The notes: generated by a model not told the origin, from the letters alone. A stretch of DNA of 64,000 nt from Halobellus rarus (GCF_024494595.1 NZ_JANHDI010000010.1:148160-212159), one strand, 5' to 3'; counted from the stretch's first letter, positions 26,443 through 36,408 are shown. Translations and numbers: made by a program.

Positions 26443-28596
26443 TTACTCCTGTGTGATCGTGACGAAATTCAAGATGAACTCTTGGGGGAGAACGCCACCG
26501 TGATAGAACCGGGCGTCGGGAAGCCCCTGGTTTCGGAACCGTTGGATCGGATCCGTGAGGGCACTGATCTCCGTGTTGTCGTCGAGATAGCCGAGGTGGG
26601 CGTTCTCGTCGAGGAGTACACCCGGTGCGTCGTCGAGGTCAGTGCCGGCGACCCAGCGTCTCGTCACTTTTGCGGCATCAGCTGGCGGATAGATGTCGTC
26701 GATGTCGACGCTCCGCGGTAGCGAGACGAATCCGTGGTCAGACAGGATGTACGCCCGATCCCACTCGCCTTGGTCGAGTTTCTCGCAGATGATCTCCGAG
26801 ATCGTCTCGATGCGGTCCGAAAACACCGATTCGAAGTCGGTGAGTTCCTCTTCACCGGTCTTATCGAGGTCGTTCCAGTAGTAGGCGACGCGGTTCGTCC
26901 AGCCCGAATCGTCGTCCTCGCTTTGCATAATGTAGCTCCAGCCATCTTCCGCGAGGAGCTTCTCTCGTCGGTAATTGGTGATTTCCCGACCATTGCGCTT
27001 GGGAACGAGTTCGCTATCCTCGAGCTCGATAGAGAAGCTGAACTTGCTTCCCGGTGTGAGGGCCGCTTTTCCGAACTCCGTATCAGAAGGGAGCGTTCCG
27101 ACCCACGGGGTCTCGTCGACTTCGAGGCTCGGGAGCTTCCGGCGGATGGATGCGGCCAGTTCGTGAGCGAGATCAAAGCGGAGCGCGTCAACGATGAACA
27201 GCGCGACGCTCTGGCCGCTCTGGAGGTGTTCTTTCTCCTGGTCGAAGAACTGATGCGCGTAGTTTTCGCCGACGAACGGGGAGCCTGCCTCGATCTGGTC
27301 GACGACCAGATCGCCGAGCTCGGTGAGGTAATCAAGATACCGCGACTCGGTCAGTGAGGTTCGTAACTCTCCGAGCGTCGCCGTCGCGGGGTGTTCCTCG
27401 TGAAGGTCAGCTTCGGGTTCGCCCGAGATGATGAGATTGTATACGGCGTTGTCGATCTGCCACGTCCCTCGATCAACGTCGCCGTACAGATCGACGACGT
27501 CAGTCGTGTCGCCGCGTTCTTCCCACGTATCGAGTTCGTGGGCGAGCCTCGCGACTTCAGTCGCTTGTGCCCAGGTTCGAGTCCACGGAACGTCGCCGTA
27601 GGTCGTCTCGAGACGATCGTGGCGCTCAGTCGCCTGATTGATACAGGTTTCGTACTCGCCGTTTCGGTACGTGCGCTTCCACGCGTTCCACAACTGGTGT
27701 TCAAGCGTCGCGTCGACCGGACAGTCGGCGAGTTCCCACGGGTCATCATACGTTCGGAGGACATCGTGCCAAAAGATTGCGTTCGGGTCGAGGTAGGTTC
27801 CAGCCAGCTCCGCGGCTCGGTCGCTATCGACTTTGCTCAACAACGACTGCAGGTCCGGGCGAGAAATCCCGAGTCCCGAACTGGGCTCCGGACGGTACTC
27901 GGCTGGGAGCGCTGATTCATCGAGGCCAGCGTCGACGAGCCACTCGGCGACCGCAAAGCGTCGAGTTCGATCGACAATCACCTCCGCGTCCGTCACGCCC
28001 TCGACCGCGGCGATACCCTCGTCAACGAGCAAGTCGCGGATCTGAAGCAGGTCATCGTGGTCATCGGGGAGGTTCTCGGTGCCGTGTTCGAGGACGATCC
28101 TTACGGGATCATCGTTGCCGTCGAGGACAATCTTCGTCTGAAGACCTTTGAGCGAGGGGAGTCCACCGTCGCCATTGAGTTCCTGGTAGAGCGTCGTCGC
28201 GACTTGTTCGCGGTCGTCAGCCTCCTCGTAGGCGGTACGGATGGACGCCGACTGGAGGCGGTCGTTCTCGAAACACCGTGCCGCGAGCTTGCCGATATGG
28301 GCCTCAACAACGCCGCCAGTGTTCTCGACATCCCGGAACCAATCGACGTCGTCGCGTTTCGGCTGGGGAACGTACCAGACGGTTCGATCGCGGGGAGCAT
28401 CGGTCCGGAGTTCGAGCGGGGTCTGCTCGGCCGCTCGGAACCGACAGCCGAGTTGGTGGCTGACGTTCTCGACGATCTCCGCGAGGTGGCCACCGTCGTC
28501 CCACCAGAGGACGACCGGATCGTCGTCCTGAGCGTCGGTGATTGCCGTCTCGATGGCGTCTCGGGCGCACTCGGGGAGGGTTTTCGTGGCGGGCAT
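26443..28596 (-). CDS. pglZ: BREX protein PglZ (alkaline-phosphatase superfamily)
   Basis: PglZ is one of the two hallmark BREX proteins. The phosphatase-superfamily core is visible as VALFIVDALRFDLAHELAASIRRKLP near residues 467-490, AYILSDHGFVSLPRSVDIDD near 617-636, and the C-terminal RFYHGGVLPQEFILNF, typical of PglZ. The N-terminal half (TVWYVPQPKRDDVDWFRDVE) is helical. I start at the ATG at 28596, which has GGGGAG about 9 nt upstream; the frame is open to 28692. At 717 residues it fits type 5 PglZ. It is separated from pglX by 3.6 kb of inserted genes. Confidence 0.9.
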   Translation of the reverse strand: MPATKTLPECARDAIETAITDAQDDDPVVLWWDDGGHLAEIVENVSHQLGCRFRAAEQTPLELRTDAPRDRTVWYVPQPKRDDVDWFRDVENTGGVVEAHIGKLAARCFENDRLQSASIRTAYEEADDREQVATTLYQELNGDGGLPSLKGLQTKIVLDGNDDPVRIVLEHGTENLPDDHDDLLQIRDLLVDEGIAAVEGVTDAEVIVDRTRRFAVAEWLVDAGLDESALPAEYRPEPSSGLGISRPDLQSLLSKVDSDRAAELAGTYLDPNAIFWHDVLRTYDDPWELADCPVDATLEHQLWNAWKRTYRNGEYETCINQATERHDRLETTYGDVPWTRTWAQATEVARLAHELDTWEERGDTTDVVDLYGDVDRGTWQIDNAVYNLIISGEPEADLHEEHPATATLGELRTSLTESRYLDYLTELGDLVVDQIEAGSPFVGENYAHQFFDQEKEHLQSGQSVALFIVDALRFDLAHELAASIRRKLPSLEVDETPWVGTLPSDTEFGKAALTPGSKFSFSIELEDSELVPKRNGREITNYRREKLLAEDGWSYIMQSEDDDSGWTNRVAYYWNDLDKTGEEELTDFESVFSDRIETISEIICEKLDQGEWDRAYILSDHGFVSLPRSVDIDDIYPPADAAKVTRRWVAGTDLDDAPGVLLDENAHLGYLDDNTEISALTDPIQRFRNQGLPDARFYHGGVLPQEFILNFVTITQE

Positions 28597-28837
28597 AGTT
28601 ATTGCTCCCCGTCGATCAGAGGATGGTTCACTTGGAGATCTGGAATCAGCTGAGGACCCAAACGGCTCCCAATTGAAGTAGAAAACTGGCACAGAGGAGC
28701 ATCACGTTCCATGTGTGGTAGATTCGTGTACTAGCAGAGCCACACAATTGCCTTTAATGTATCTCAACAATCAGAGGCTGGGGCTACACAGACTGTGAAA
28801 ACTAGGGGGCCGCTGACGTCCTTCGGAACTCGGAACA

Positions 28838-29266
28838 TCAGAATCGTCTGTGTCTCCCTGAGCTACTGCGGCGGTTAGAAAGGAGCCACTCGATGAAGGA
28901 GATCCAACTCCAAAGCCTTGCTCCGATGACGATGATCCCCGCACCAATTGCGAACATCACCAGCCCGGCGATGGGGTTAGAAAGGAACACGCTCGTTCCC
29001 GCTGCTTCGAAGACGAACCCCAGAATACCGAATAGACCAGCGGAGAGAGTGACAATAGCCAGCCCGGCGAGAGAGATGATCAGGGGATAGTTTTGGAGAA
29101 CAAAGAGGAGCGTGGTAATTGAGCCATCGGCTGTAATACTCCCCGTAGATTCGGAAACCTCAGCCAGCGATTCCCCCATTATAGAAAAGGCTCCAGCGAG
29201 GAGAGCGACAGCGACGCCTTCGATATTACCGAGGAACCGATCTCCGTATTCTTGGTCGAGAGACAT
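28838..29266 (-). CDS. Small four-helix membrane protein
   Basis: This 142-residue protein has hydrophobic segments at about 15-30, 55-72, 73-92 and 97-115 and a basic C-terminal tail (RRSSSGRHRRF). No family is recognised. It lies in the segment inserted between pglZ and pglX. A membrane role linked to defence is possible but only by position. The 241 bp between it and pglZ hold no gene. Confidence 0.6.
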   Translation of the reverse strand: MSLDQEYGDRFLGNIEGVAVALLAGAFSIMGESLAEVSESTGSITADGSITTLLFVLQNYPLIISLAGLAIVTLSAGLFGILGFVFEAAGTSVFLSNPIAGLVMFAIGAGIIVIGARLWSWISFIEWLLSNRRSSSGRHRRF

Positions 29267-29356
29267 TATCGTTCGAGTATTCGTTCATTTACCTTGAAAC
29301 CAGCCACGGCCCGCTTCGTTGCTACACAAGCCTGTTAGCAGAGTGGATTGACTGGG

Positions 29357-29590
29357 TCATCCCCAAGTTTGGGCCTTCTCCTCTGCCCCTTCAGCTATTG
29401 ATCTCGTATCCTCAAGTTCTGACCGAGCATCCTCGATCTCATATTTCGTTTGTTCAACCTCATCTCGGATCTGGCTGATTTCACGGTAAACGAGATAGAC
29501 AATCCCCCAGTCAGTTACCAAGCCCACAAACGTCAGAGAGTACCCGAGGAGAGGATAGTCGATCCGTAGCTCAGTACCCCAGGGTGTCAT
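29357..29590 (-). CDS. Small membrane-anchored coiled-coil protein (77 aa)
   Basis: One membrane helix (LLGYSLTFVGLVTDWGIVYLVY) is followed by a heptad-rich coiled coil (ISQIRDEVEQTKYEIEDARSELEDTRSIAEGAEEK). It is on the same strand as the four-helix membrane gene 91 bp downstream, so the two may act together. Function unknown. Confidence 0.55.
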   Translation of the reverse strand: MTPWGTELRIDYPLLGYSLTFVGLVTDWGIVYLVYREISQIRDEVEQTKYEIEDARSELEDTRSIAEGAEEKAQTWG

Positions 29591-29809
29591 AGAAGAGTTG
29601 TCACGGTGTTTATTTCACGGTTGCACGGCTGAATCACCCGTGAGACTCTGATTGCGTATGGAGCGTCAAGGTTTCTGCCAGCTCAAAGAGGTGTCCCGAT
29701 AGTCGTGCGAGATACAGGGCGCGTATCTTGCACGCGGGTCTTGACAAGACTTGGACGGGCAGAGCCGTGCGAAGCTTTCTATGACAGGCTCTGTATTTCA
29801 CTCACGGCT

Positions 29810-30721
29810 ATGGACACCGAACTCAAACGCCTGATAGACGGTCTCTTCGCTGACATAGCCTGCTACAACTGCGGAACAGAATTCGTCATACAAGCAAACC
29901 GGCTCACCAGAGAGGACGACGGCCTGTACACCACCCCACACTCCTGTCCCGGATGCGAAGCGGAGTACGAAATTACCGTAGAAAACGACAGACAGCTCCT
30001 CAGCTACGAAGCCAACCGACTCGACGAAGACGATAATCACGTGAATATGTTTTCCAGCTCACGGAAGGAATCACTCCACAGACAGACGCACCCGATGAGA
30101 GAACTCGTAGAGGGCTTCGGTGAACTCAATGTGGCACTTGCCATCCTTTGGGAGAACAGAGACCGCATCCACGACGCTTGTGACACCTTCAGAGACGAGG
30201 GATTCGACGACAAAGGAGCAGAGTTTGGCCGCCGGGTTAACACTGATGTCCACAACTACATAGCAAGCGCCTACACCTTCAACCAAATCCTCCAAACAAT
30301 CGAACCAAACATCCCGACCGACGGCCCCGTAGAGAAAGCGAAGGAAGAATTTGAGGAAGAAGAACGGTTAATAATGGGGCTCAGAGTATACGCGCAGCAC
30401 AACCTCTCACTTCCCTTCCGCTACGGCCAATTCATCGACGAGAATACGGGTAGTACAGAAATGACGTTGAGTGTAGGCTTGGAGGAAGTGAACGTCATCG
30501 AATCCGATATCGACACTTACGGGCCCGACGGATACAGAAAAGGCGCGGATCATCACTACGAGAAAGTCGAAGGCGACACAATCAACATCGAACGTCGCAT
30601 CAATTTTCACTACGAGGCCGCCGAAGAACTCGTTGAAGCCATCGGTGAACACGCCGAGGCAGAACACGGTGACGAGTTAGAAGATTACCGCGAGTCAGCG
30701 ACCTACGACGCAGAACGCTGA
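29810..30721 (+). CDS. Zinc-ribbon protein of unknown function on the strand opposite to BREX
   Basis: This 303-residue protein has an N-terminal zinc ribbon (IACYNCGTEF ... SCPGCEAEYE, CxxC twice within about 30 residues) followed by a helical domain containing HPMRELVEGFGELNVALAILWENRDRIHD and RVNTDVHNYIASAYTFNQILQ. The helical part could be HEPN-like, but no RxxxxH motif is clear. I start at the ATG at 29810 because the upstream extension overlaps a region with no coding character. It is an orphan inside the pglX-pglZ interval. Confidence 0.65.
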   Translation: MDTELKRLIDGLFADIACYNCGTEFVIQANRLTREDDGLYTTPHSCPGCEAEYEITVENDRQLLSYEANRLDEDDNHVNMFSSSRKESLHRQTHPMRELVEGFGELNVALAILWENRDRIHDACDTFRDEGFDDKGAEFGRRVNTDVHNYIASAYTFNQILQTIEPNIPTDGPVEKAKEEFEEEERLIMGLRVYAQHNLSLPFRYGQFIDENTGSTEMTLSVGLEEVNVIESDIDTYGPDGYRKGADHHYEKVEGDTINIERRINFHYEAAEELVEAIGEHAEAEHGDELEDYRESATYDAER

Positions 30722-30763
30722 TGTGATCATCTGTATCTCGCACGCCGATTCTATCACCTCTTA

Positions 30764-31837
30764 AGGATTTCAACAGAGCCGCGATGGAGATTCTTCTAAT
30801 TGGTTTTCGGCTTCTCAATCCAGATCATCATTTAGATGATTTCCTGATAGTGGGGTTCGCTCTACAGGGGTCGGGGCGATCTTCCCACCGTTGTATTAAC
30901 AGAGACATCCTCACTCCGTTGATGACTGGGCTGATGTTCAGCTGCGTAGTTCATCGTAGCCAGTCTTCACTGCGATACCGACCGCTGGGAGCAGGTAGCC
31001 CCATACGTAACCCGCCATATGTCCGTAAATCCCTCCAGGCGCAGACGGCGGAAATAGGAGTAATAAGCCGTAGAGGTACAGTACAACGGAGCCCCCAAGA
31101 AATGGTAGCCCCGGTTCAGCTAGCGTTTCGGGCGATTGAACCAGTTGATAAGACATATACAGGAGTCCCGCAACCCCGAGCACTCCGAGGAGAATTACGG
31201 TATTATTCACTTCGCCGAGACTATAAAACGCGACGGCGAATCCAAGTACGAACAATCCGAGTGAAACTTGTATGCAGCGCGTGTCGCCGGTCAATTCGGA
31301 GTAGTAGTATGCTATGGCGATTGGCAAGAAGCCTGTAACGGCACCGACTGTTTGTGAGAACCCGACGCTCTCGAACCGGGAAAGAATATCTGGACTATCG
31401 GAGAAAATTTGAAGAATCGTCCAACTGGCAAAGAATGGCAGAATCAGGATGTAAGCGACGAATGCGTATCGGTAGATGGCAGCGGAGCCAGATACGCGCA
31501 TCAAAAGTAGGGAGGCACCGCCGAGAATCCAATAGCCAATAATGTTTGACTGGATGTGTGAAATGTTCCGATGCGCGAGGTTTGACCCGATAATGCCGAC
31601 GACAGTCGGGTTCCGTGCTTCGTATTCCAACGCCTGCTCGCTTCCGGGATACAGGTAGATTGCGATCAAAATCAACGAGGGCAACACGAAGAACAACAGT
31701 ATGTCCCGAATAAGATTGGAATCGACGTTACCCCGGAACTGCTCACGGAGCGATTGGTCGTTTGCCATTACAGGATATCTGACTGTCCGGTGTTAGGAAT
31801 TTGCCGGTATAATATAAAGTGGCTCTGTTGAAATCCT
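30764..31837. repeat. 17-bp inverted repeats bracketing the rhomboid gene
   Basis: AGGATTTCAACAGAGCC at 30764-30780 and its exact reverse complement GGCTCTGTTGAAATCCT at 31821-31837 enclose 1040 bp holding only the rhomboid protease gene. The sequence resembles the ends of the MITE at 10823. The orientation (GGCTCTG... pointing away from the gene) suggests either the facing ends of two elements or relics of them. No matching target duplication is seen outside. Confidence 0.6.
30938..31768 (-). CDS. Rhomboid-family intramembrane serine protease
   Basis: This protease would cut membrane-anchored substrates within the bilayer. The catalytic dyad is visible: S138 in GFSQTVGA (GxSx3A/G) and H250 in GGIYGHMAGYVWGYL, with the oxyanion-type H71 and N75 in SHIQSN on an earlier helix. 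About six membrane segments fit the family core, and the length is 276 residues. It lies between pglX and pglZ, bracketed by 17-bp inverted repeats, so it is probably cargo. Rhomboids are not known BREX parts; a defence link here is only positional. Confidence 0.82.
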   Translation of the reverse strand: MANDQSLREQFRGNVDSNLIRDILLFFVLPSLILIAIYLYPGSEQALEYEARNPTVVGIIGSNLAHRNISHIQSNIIGYWILGGASLLLMRVSGSAAIYRYAFVAYILILPFFASWTILQIFSDSPDILSRFESVGFSQTVGAVTGFLPIAIAYYYSELTGDTRCIQVSLGLFVLGFAVAFYSLGEVNNTVILLGVLGVAGLLYMSYQLVQSPETLAEPGLPFLGGSVVLYLYGLLLLFPPSAPGGIYGHMAGYVWGYLLPAVGIAVKTGYDELRS

Positions 31838-31969
31838 CAGAAAGTGAGATGTTCTGACCCGATGGGAGTCAATACGAGGAGAGAGATACTATAGACTACT
31901 TTTTCAGTCATCCGTACACTTTATCGGGTCGAACTCTTGCTTGTAGGTATGGGGATATTCTAGCGGGTA

Positions 31970-32164
31970 GTGTTTCGTAAGCCAGATGGACGAAGGAAAG
32001 GACTCATCTTTTTGTCCTTATCGTCCATCTGCCTCATTGCGTGGGTGTACACTGGTATCGTACTCAATAGTTCCCACTTCTTCCTCTTTACTGGTCTCGC
32101 GTTTGGATTCTCTGGGTTCGCCGAATCGCTGCCTCTAGAGCGACGCGAACCGGGATCAGCATAA
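31970..32164 (+). CDS. Possible small two-helix membrane protein (64 aa)
   Basis: The frame starts with GTG at 31970 and encodes two hydrophobic helices separated by a short loop, then a charged end (LPLERREPGSA). Many haloarchaeal genomes carry similar tiny membrane proteins. No partner is evident. It ends 48 bp before the convergent pglX stop. Confidence 0.4.
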   Translation: MFRKPDGRRKGLIFLSLSSICLIAWVYTGIVLNSSHFFLFTGLAFGFSGFAESLPLERREPGSA

Positions 32165-32211
32165 TTTTGGTGTATGATAGATCCGACAGCTCAAAATATG
32201 ACGAAAAGCGG

Positions 32212-35200
32212 TTACAGTACCGTGTCGTCGACAGTCTTCGGAACGAGGTCGGCCTCCGCGAGCGGCGTGATATTGATCTCGACGCCGTGTTTATGGTTCG
32301 GCCGGTAGCCAGCGGTCGTAATCTCCGAGAGGGCTCGGTCGGCCCAGTCGGACGAAATATCGGCTGCAACCTCATCGCACGTCTCGCTGATCTCCTCAGC
32401 GAGTTCCCTGTACTCCTCAAGGTCGCTTGCGAGTTCGGCGAGTAGTTCAGCGCGCCGAGTGTCACCACCGTCAGCGATCGTCGTCTGTCCGGCGTCCTCG
32501 AACTGCTCGTAGTAGTAGGTGGTGAAGAGAATCCCGTTGGAGGCGTAGTGCGCGGAGCCGACGAGATCATCGTAGTACTCGAAGAGATCGTACAGATGTG
32601 CCTCCACTGGCTCGGAGCCGTCCTCCGCGTAGGCCTCGAAGGCAGTTTCCAGTTCCTCGAGCGCATCGATCCACTCCTCGCGATTCTCTTCGACAGTCTC
32701 GTAGAAGGAGGGGCTGAAGAGGTCCTCCATATCGACGTCGTCCATACTCGCGAGTTCCTCCAACGCCTCCAATCGATCGGCAGTCTGTTCGCGGAACGCT
32801 GCGACCTGTTCGGCCGCCGCGGACGCCGCCGCTCGGTTCTCATCGGACCACTCCCGCGGGGTCGACTGTGCGAGTTCGGCAAGGCGGTCTTCGAAGACAG
32901 CGATCTGTTCAAGACCGCTCTCACAGCGGGCGTACTCATCGGCAGCCTCGGCCTGCTCGGAGGCCGACAGGGAGTCATCACTCCGTCGGCGGTTAGCCGC
33001 ACTGCGGCGCTCTCGGAGGAGGGCTTTCCGGGGTTCGAGATAGCGATTCTGGAGGCGGTCAAAGACGCCGTCGTCGAGCTGGTGGTAGTCAATCAGGCAG
33101 GCGAAGCCCTCGCCCTCGGGATCGGAGACGAGCCGTTCGGTGGTCAGCCGCCAGAGGATCGGTGTTCGGTCGAACTTCGAGACGTGGTACTCGAAGAGGT
33201 CGTCTTCGAGCCACGCCCGGAGGTTGGGATAGGCCTCCTCGTCCGCAGGTCGGCTCCCGAGGAGGTCGTCAACTTCGGCGAGGCGAGCGTCGGCGTATTC
33301 GCCCCAGATCCGTTCGAACTCGTCCTTGATCCGCGCGAGGAGGTCGCTCTCGCGGTCGACATCCGAGAGGGCGACGATACCGTCGTCGTCCTCGTGGACG
33401 ATTCGAAGCGTGAGGTGGAGAAGCAGGTCCTTGACCATCTCCGGGAAGTCATCTCCGGGCTCGGTGATGGATTCAGGATCGTACGCTTCTCTCTCACGAG
33501 GGTCCTCAATCGTTCGAAGCGCGATCTCTTGGAGGATCGTTTCGCGTTGGTCGTCGTTGATATCGAAACAGTCGAAGACTGCGTTATCGATGGCGTCGGA
33601 GTACGAATGAATTTGCTTCTCAATATATTCAAGATGCTGTGCTGCTGCAACCCCAATGTTCTTCAGCGATTCGGACCGGTCCACATAATCTCTTGGTTCG
33701 ATGGTATCGACCTTAGTTCTGAGATCTCGATGAGGATGCCGGTACTGGGGAAGGCTATTACCACTATCCAGTAGATCCAGAAGGATAGGTACAGTATAAT
33801 GGGGCGAATCAAATTCATATGAACGTTTGGCAATTATCCCTCCAACAGAATCTTTGGCAAGCTTTTTGAGTTTTTCATTTTCAAGCGCTTTGTTCCAAGG
33901 TACGCCACCAAGAATACCTACTTGCCACATTCTTTCAGAAGTTTTGCACAACATAAGGTAGGTGAAAAGGCGACTGTTTCCGTATGATAGGAGTTGCCAT
34001 TCGACATCATCAGCAAAGATAGTTGGCCCATTGCTGCCAAAAACCGATTCAGAATGTAGATACCCAAAGCGACGACCATCGCGCTTGATACGATTATATG
34101 TAATCCCACCCGTGAAGTACCGATTTTTGCTTGGTGTTCCGTTCCCGACAGACCTACGTTGTAGCTCTTTTCCATCTTCCCCCCATAAAATCGTCTCCTG
34201 AATCCGTGGTAGTATCCAGGTATCTTCTCCACCGGTTGAGTACGGAGCCCAATACTCGTCAGAGGTTGCCCAAAACTTTCTCACAAATCGTAGATCGTTA
34301 CCAGAGGCTATCCCTTGCCGAATTACGCCAATCCCTGATTGGTCTTCAGACCCGCGACCGCCGTCAAGGATGTGAGGAGTATCATATAATTTACGTATTT
34401 CTAGAGGGACCCAATATGATAGGGGGGCACCAGGAATAATGCTTAATTCAGTCAGATCACGACGGTACAGACGCTGGATAGGAGGGTCTTCAGAGGGAAC
34501 AAATATAGAATTGAGATATTCTTTTTCTTTGTCTGATTTGTCAACATCCGGTAGTCGAATAAACGTCCCTGTTTCCCCACTCGTTGCACGAGATCGAACG
34601 ACTGTACCAACTGTACCAACTGTGGCGTTGTCCAGAACATCATATCCAAATTCTGTGAAAAAGTCGAACGAACCCCGATCTCCAATGAAATCTTCTCGAA
34701 AGTTACGAAATGAGCTATTGAACATAAAAGACCAGGGAACGAGCATCCCGACGCGACCGTTCGTACTGACGAGTCGATCACACGCTTCGAAGAAATTGAT
34801 ATAGTACTCCGTCGTGTAATCGTAGTGCTCCTCGACGTACGCTTGTACGCCATCGGGCATCCGTCCTCGTGATCCATACGGCGGATTCATCAACGCAACG
34901 TCGTAGTCCTGCGTCAGTACCACCAGGAGGTTGAGGAAGCTCCGAAGATTCTGCTCACCGAAAGAATCCGATGTCCGCTCATCAACGGCGTCTTCCAACT
35001 TCCGCAGAAATTCGTTCAGGGTATGCGGGCCGTCGCCGCCCCACTCCATCACGTCGGTCTGGTCTTCCATAAACTCATCTTCGAGTGCGCCTTGGACATC
35101 CAGTAGACTTCCGAGCGCCTCCGTCGTCTGGAATTCCTCGATGACCTCGTCGAGCGCTTTCCGGACTTCTGTCCCTTCGCCCGTGATCTCATCGAGGACG

Positions 35201-36408
35201 TCAAGCGCTTCCTCGACCTCCGCAACACGGGCGTCGGCGGCGACGATCCCAAGATTCGGCATCTCGAAGGCATCGTTGTCTTCGTCTTCCGCCCGCGTTC
35301 GCGCCTTCAGATAGAGGTTGAACGCCGAGAGCTGACAGGAGCGCAGGTCGATGTCGACGCCGTAGAGGTTGTGTTTGAGAATCTTCGCGGGAATCTCCCC
35401 ACGGTCGAGGTCGGTTTCGGCCCACCAGATGCGCTCTAAGATGTCGAAGGCATAGAGGAGGAAGTGGCCACTTCCGCAGGCCGGGTCGATGACGCGGAGT
35501 TCACGCGGATGGTCGAAACTGGGAGCCTCTTGATCTTCCTCGTCGGGAATCAAATACGTACAGAGTTCAGCGACCGACGGTGAGTCCTCCGGTGTGACGA
35601 GACGCTCCTTGCGTTCTTCGGGGGACAGCGTCTCCGGCTCAGGAACTGTCGACTCCTTTCCGGTCGCTTCGAGATAGAGCTTTCCGAGAGAGTTGTCCGC
35701 GAGCATCCGGACGACCCAGTGTGGCGTATAGAACTGGTTGGCAGGACCGACGTCGCTCGGTTCGAGCGTATTCTTCGCGTCGAGCGCCTCGACGACTGGC
35801 CGGTTGTAGTACTCGTAGACCCATCCGAGGACGTCGTCTGCTCGCCAGACTTCGTCGGGCACCTCGTCGAGCATCCCACAGAGTTCCTCGAAGGTGTCGT
35901 CGTCCGGATCGAGCTGACTGTAGGCCGTCTCCCGGTCGAAGAGGATCTCGATTTCCTCGGCTAACTCGTCACAGACGTCGTGGTACGCCTGGAGGATCGC
36001 CTCGTCCTCTAAGAGGAATTCCTTGTGAACGAGCGTCTCCGCGGCCGGTGTGAGGCCGTTCTCCTTGAAGACGGTGACCTCCTCGTCGACGAAGTCCCGG
36101 ACCTCCATACAGCGCAGCGCCGCAAGGCGGTTGACGATCGTGTAGCCGACGCCCGTGACGTACTCGTCGAACGCCTCCGACCACGACTCGCCGTCGACGA
36201 CCTCGAGTTCGATCGCCTCGGCGATCTGTTGTGCGTCCTCCTGGAGGGCGTTACGGTCTTCGGGCTCGTCGTCAAGTCCCTTCTGCGTCAGTTGGAACTC
36301 GACGTTGTCCTCGACGCGGTCGCGCATTTCGGCGACGACGTCCTCGAGATACTCACGTTCGGCCTTGTCCAGTTGCGCCTTCCGTTGAGAGGGAGAATCG
36401 TGTTCCAT
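32212..36408 (-). CDS. pglX: BREX adenine-specific DNA methyltransferase PglX, type 5
   Basis: PglX methylates the BREX recognition site on host DNA so that self is distinguished from invader. Motif I DPACGSGHFL is at about residues 308-317 and the N6-adenine catalytic motif NPPYG at 508-512, as in class gamma methyltransferases. The N-terminal helical part and the C-terminal 450 residues are charged and helical. The block from about residue 535 to 930 (roughly 33600-34800) should hold the target-recognition domain and is visibly AT-richer than either side, a sign of specificity exchange. At 1398 residues it has the large size usual for BREX PglX. The frame is intact. Confidence 0.92.
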   Translation of the reverse strand: MEHDSPSQRKAQLDKAEREYLEDVVAEMRDRVEDNVEFQLTQKGLDDEPEDRNALQEDAQQIAEAIELEVVDGESWSEAFDEYVTGVGYTIVNRLAALRCMEVRDFVDEEVTVFKENGLTPAAETLVHKEFLLEDEAILQAYHDVCDELAEEIEILFDRETAYSQLDPDDDTFEELCGMLDEVPDEVWRADDVLGWVYEYYNRPVVEALDAKNTLEPSDVGPANQFYTPHWVVRMLADNSLGKLYLEATGKESTVPEPETLSPEERKERLVTPEDSPSVAELCTYLIPDEEDQEAPSFDHPRELRVIDPACGSGHFLLYAFDILERIWWAETDLDRGEIPAKILKHNLYGVDIDLRSCQLSAFNLYLKARTRAEDEDNDAFEMPNLGIVAADARVAEVEEALDVLDEITGEGTEVRKALDEVIEEFQTTEALGSLLDVQGALEDEFMEDQTDVMEWGGDGPHTLNEFLRKLEDAVDERTSDSFGEQNLRSFLNLLVVLTQDYDVALMNPPYGSRGRMPDGVQAYVEEHYDYTTEYYINFFEACDRLVSTNGRVGMLVPWSFMFNSSFRNFREDFIGDRGSFDFFTEFGYDVLDNATVGTVGTVVRSRATSGETGTFIRLPDVDKSDKEKEYLNSIFVPSEDPPIQRLYRRDLTELSIIPGAPLSYWVPLEIRKLYDTPHILDGGRGSEDQSGIGVIRQGIASGNDLRFVRKFWATSDEYWAPYSTGGEDTWILPRIQETILWGEDGKELQRRSVGNGTPSKNRYFTGGITYNRIKRDGRRFGYLHSESVFGSNGPTIFADDVEWQLLSYGNSRLFTYLMLCKTSERMWQVGILGGVPWNKALENEKLKKLAKDSVGGIIAKRSYEFDSPHYTVPILLDLLDSGNSLPQYRHPHRDLRTKVDTIEPRDYVDRSESLKNIGVAAAQHLEYIEKQIHSYSDAIDNAVFDCFDINDDQRETILQEIALRTIEDPREREAYDPESITEPGDDFPEMVKDLLLHLTLRIVHEDDDGIVALSDVDRESDLLARIKDEFERIWGEYADARLAEVDDLLGSRPADEEAYPNLRAWLEDDLFEYHVSKFDRTPILWRLTTERLVSDPEGEGFACLIDYHQLDDGVFDRLQNRYLEPRKALLRERRSAANRRRSDDSLSASEQAEAADEYARCESGLEQIAVFEDRLAELAQSTPREWSDENRAAASAAAEQVAAFREQTADRLEALEELASMDDVDMEDLFSPSFYETVEENREEWIDALEELETAFEAYAEDGSEPVEAHLYDLFEYYDDLVGSAHYASNGILFTTYYYEQFEDAGQTTIADGGDTRRAELLAELASDLEEYRELAEEISETCDEVAADISSDWADRALSEITTAGYRPNHKHGVEINITPLAEADLVPKTVDDTVL

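Noticed and set aside
30764..31837. Rhomboid gene as a complete transposon with target duplication
   Set aside because: The 8 bp outside the two repeats (before 30764 and after 31837, or on the inner sides) do not match, so a simple transposition unit is not supported.
32212..36408. Reading pglX as a stand-alone type IIG restriction-modification enzyme
   Set aside because: The methyltransferase motifs alone would allow it, but brxA, brxB, two brxC/pglY genes, pglZ and brxHII in the same locus fit BREX much better, and I see no nuclease domain in it.
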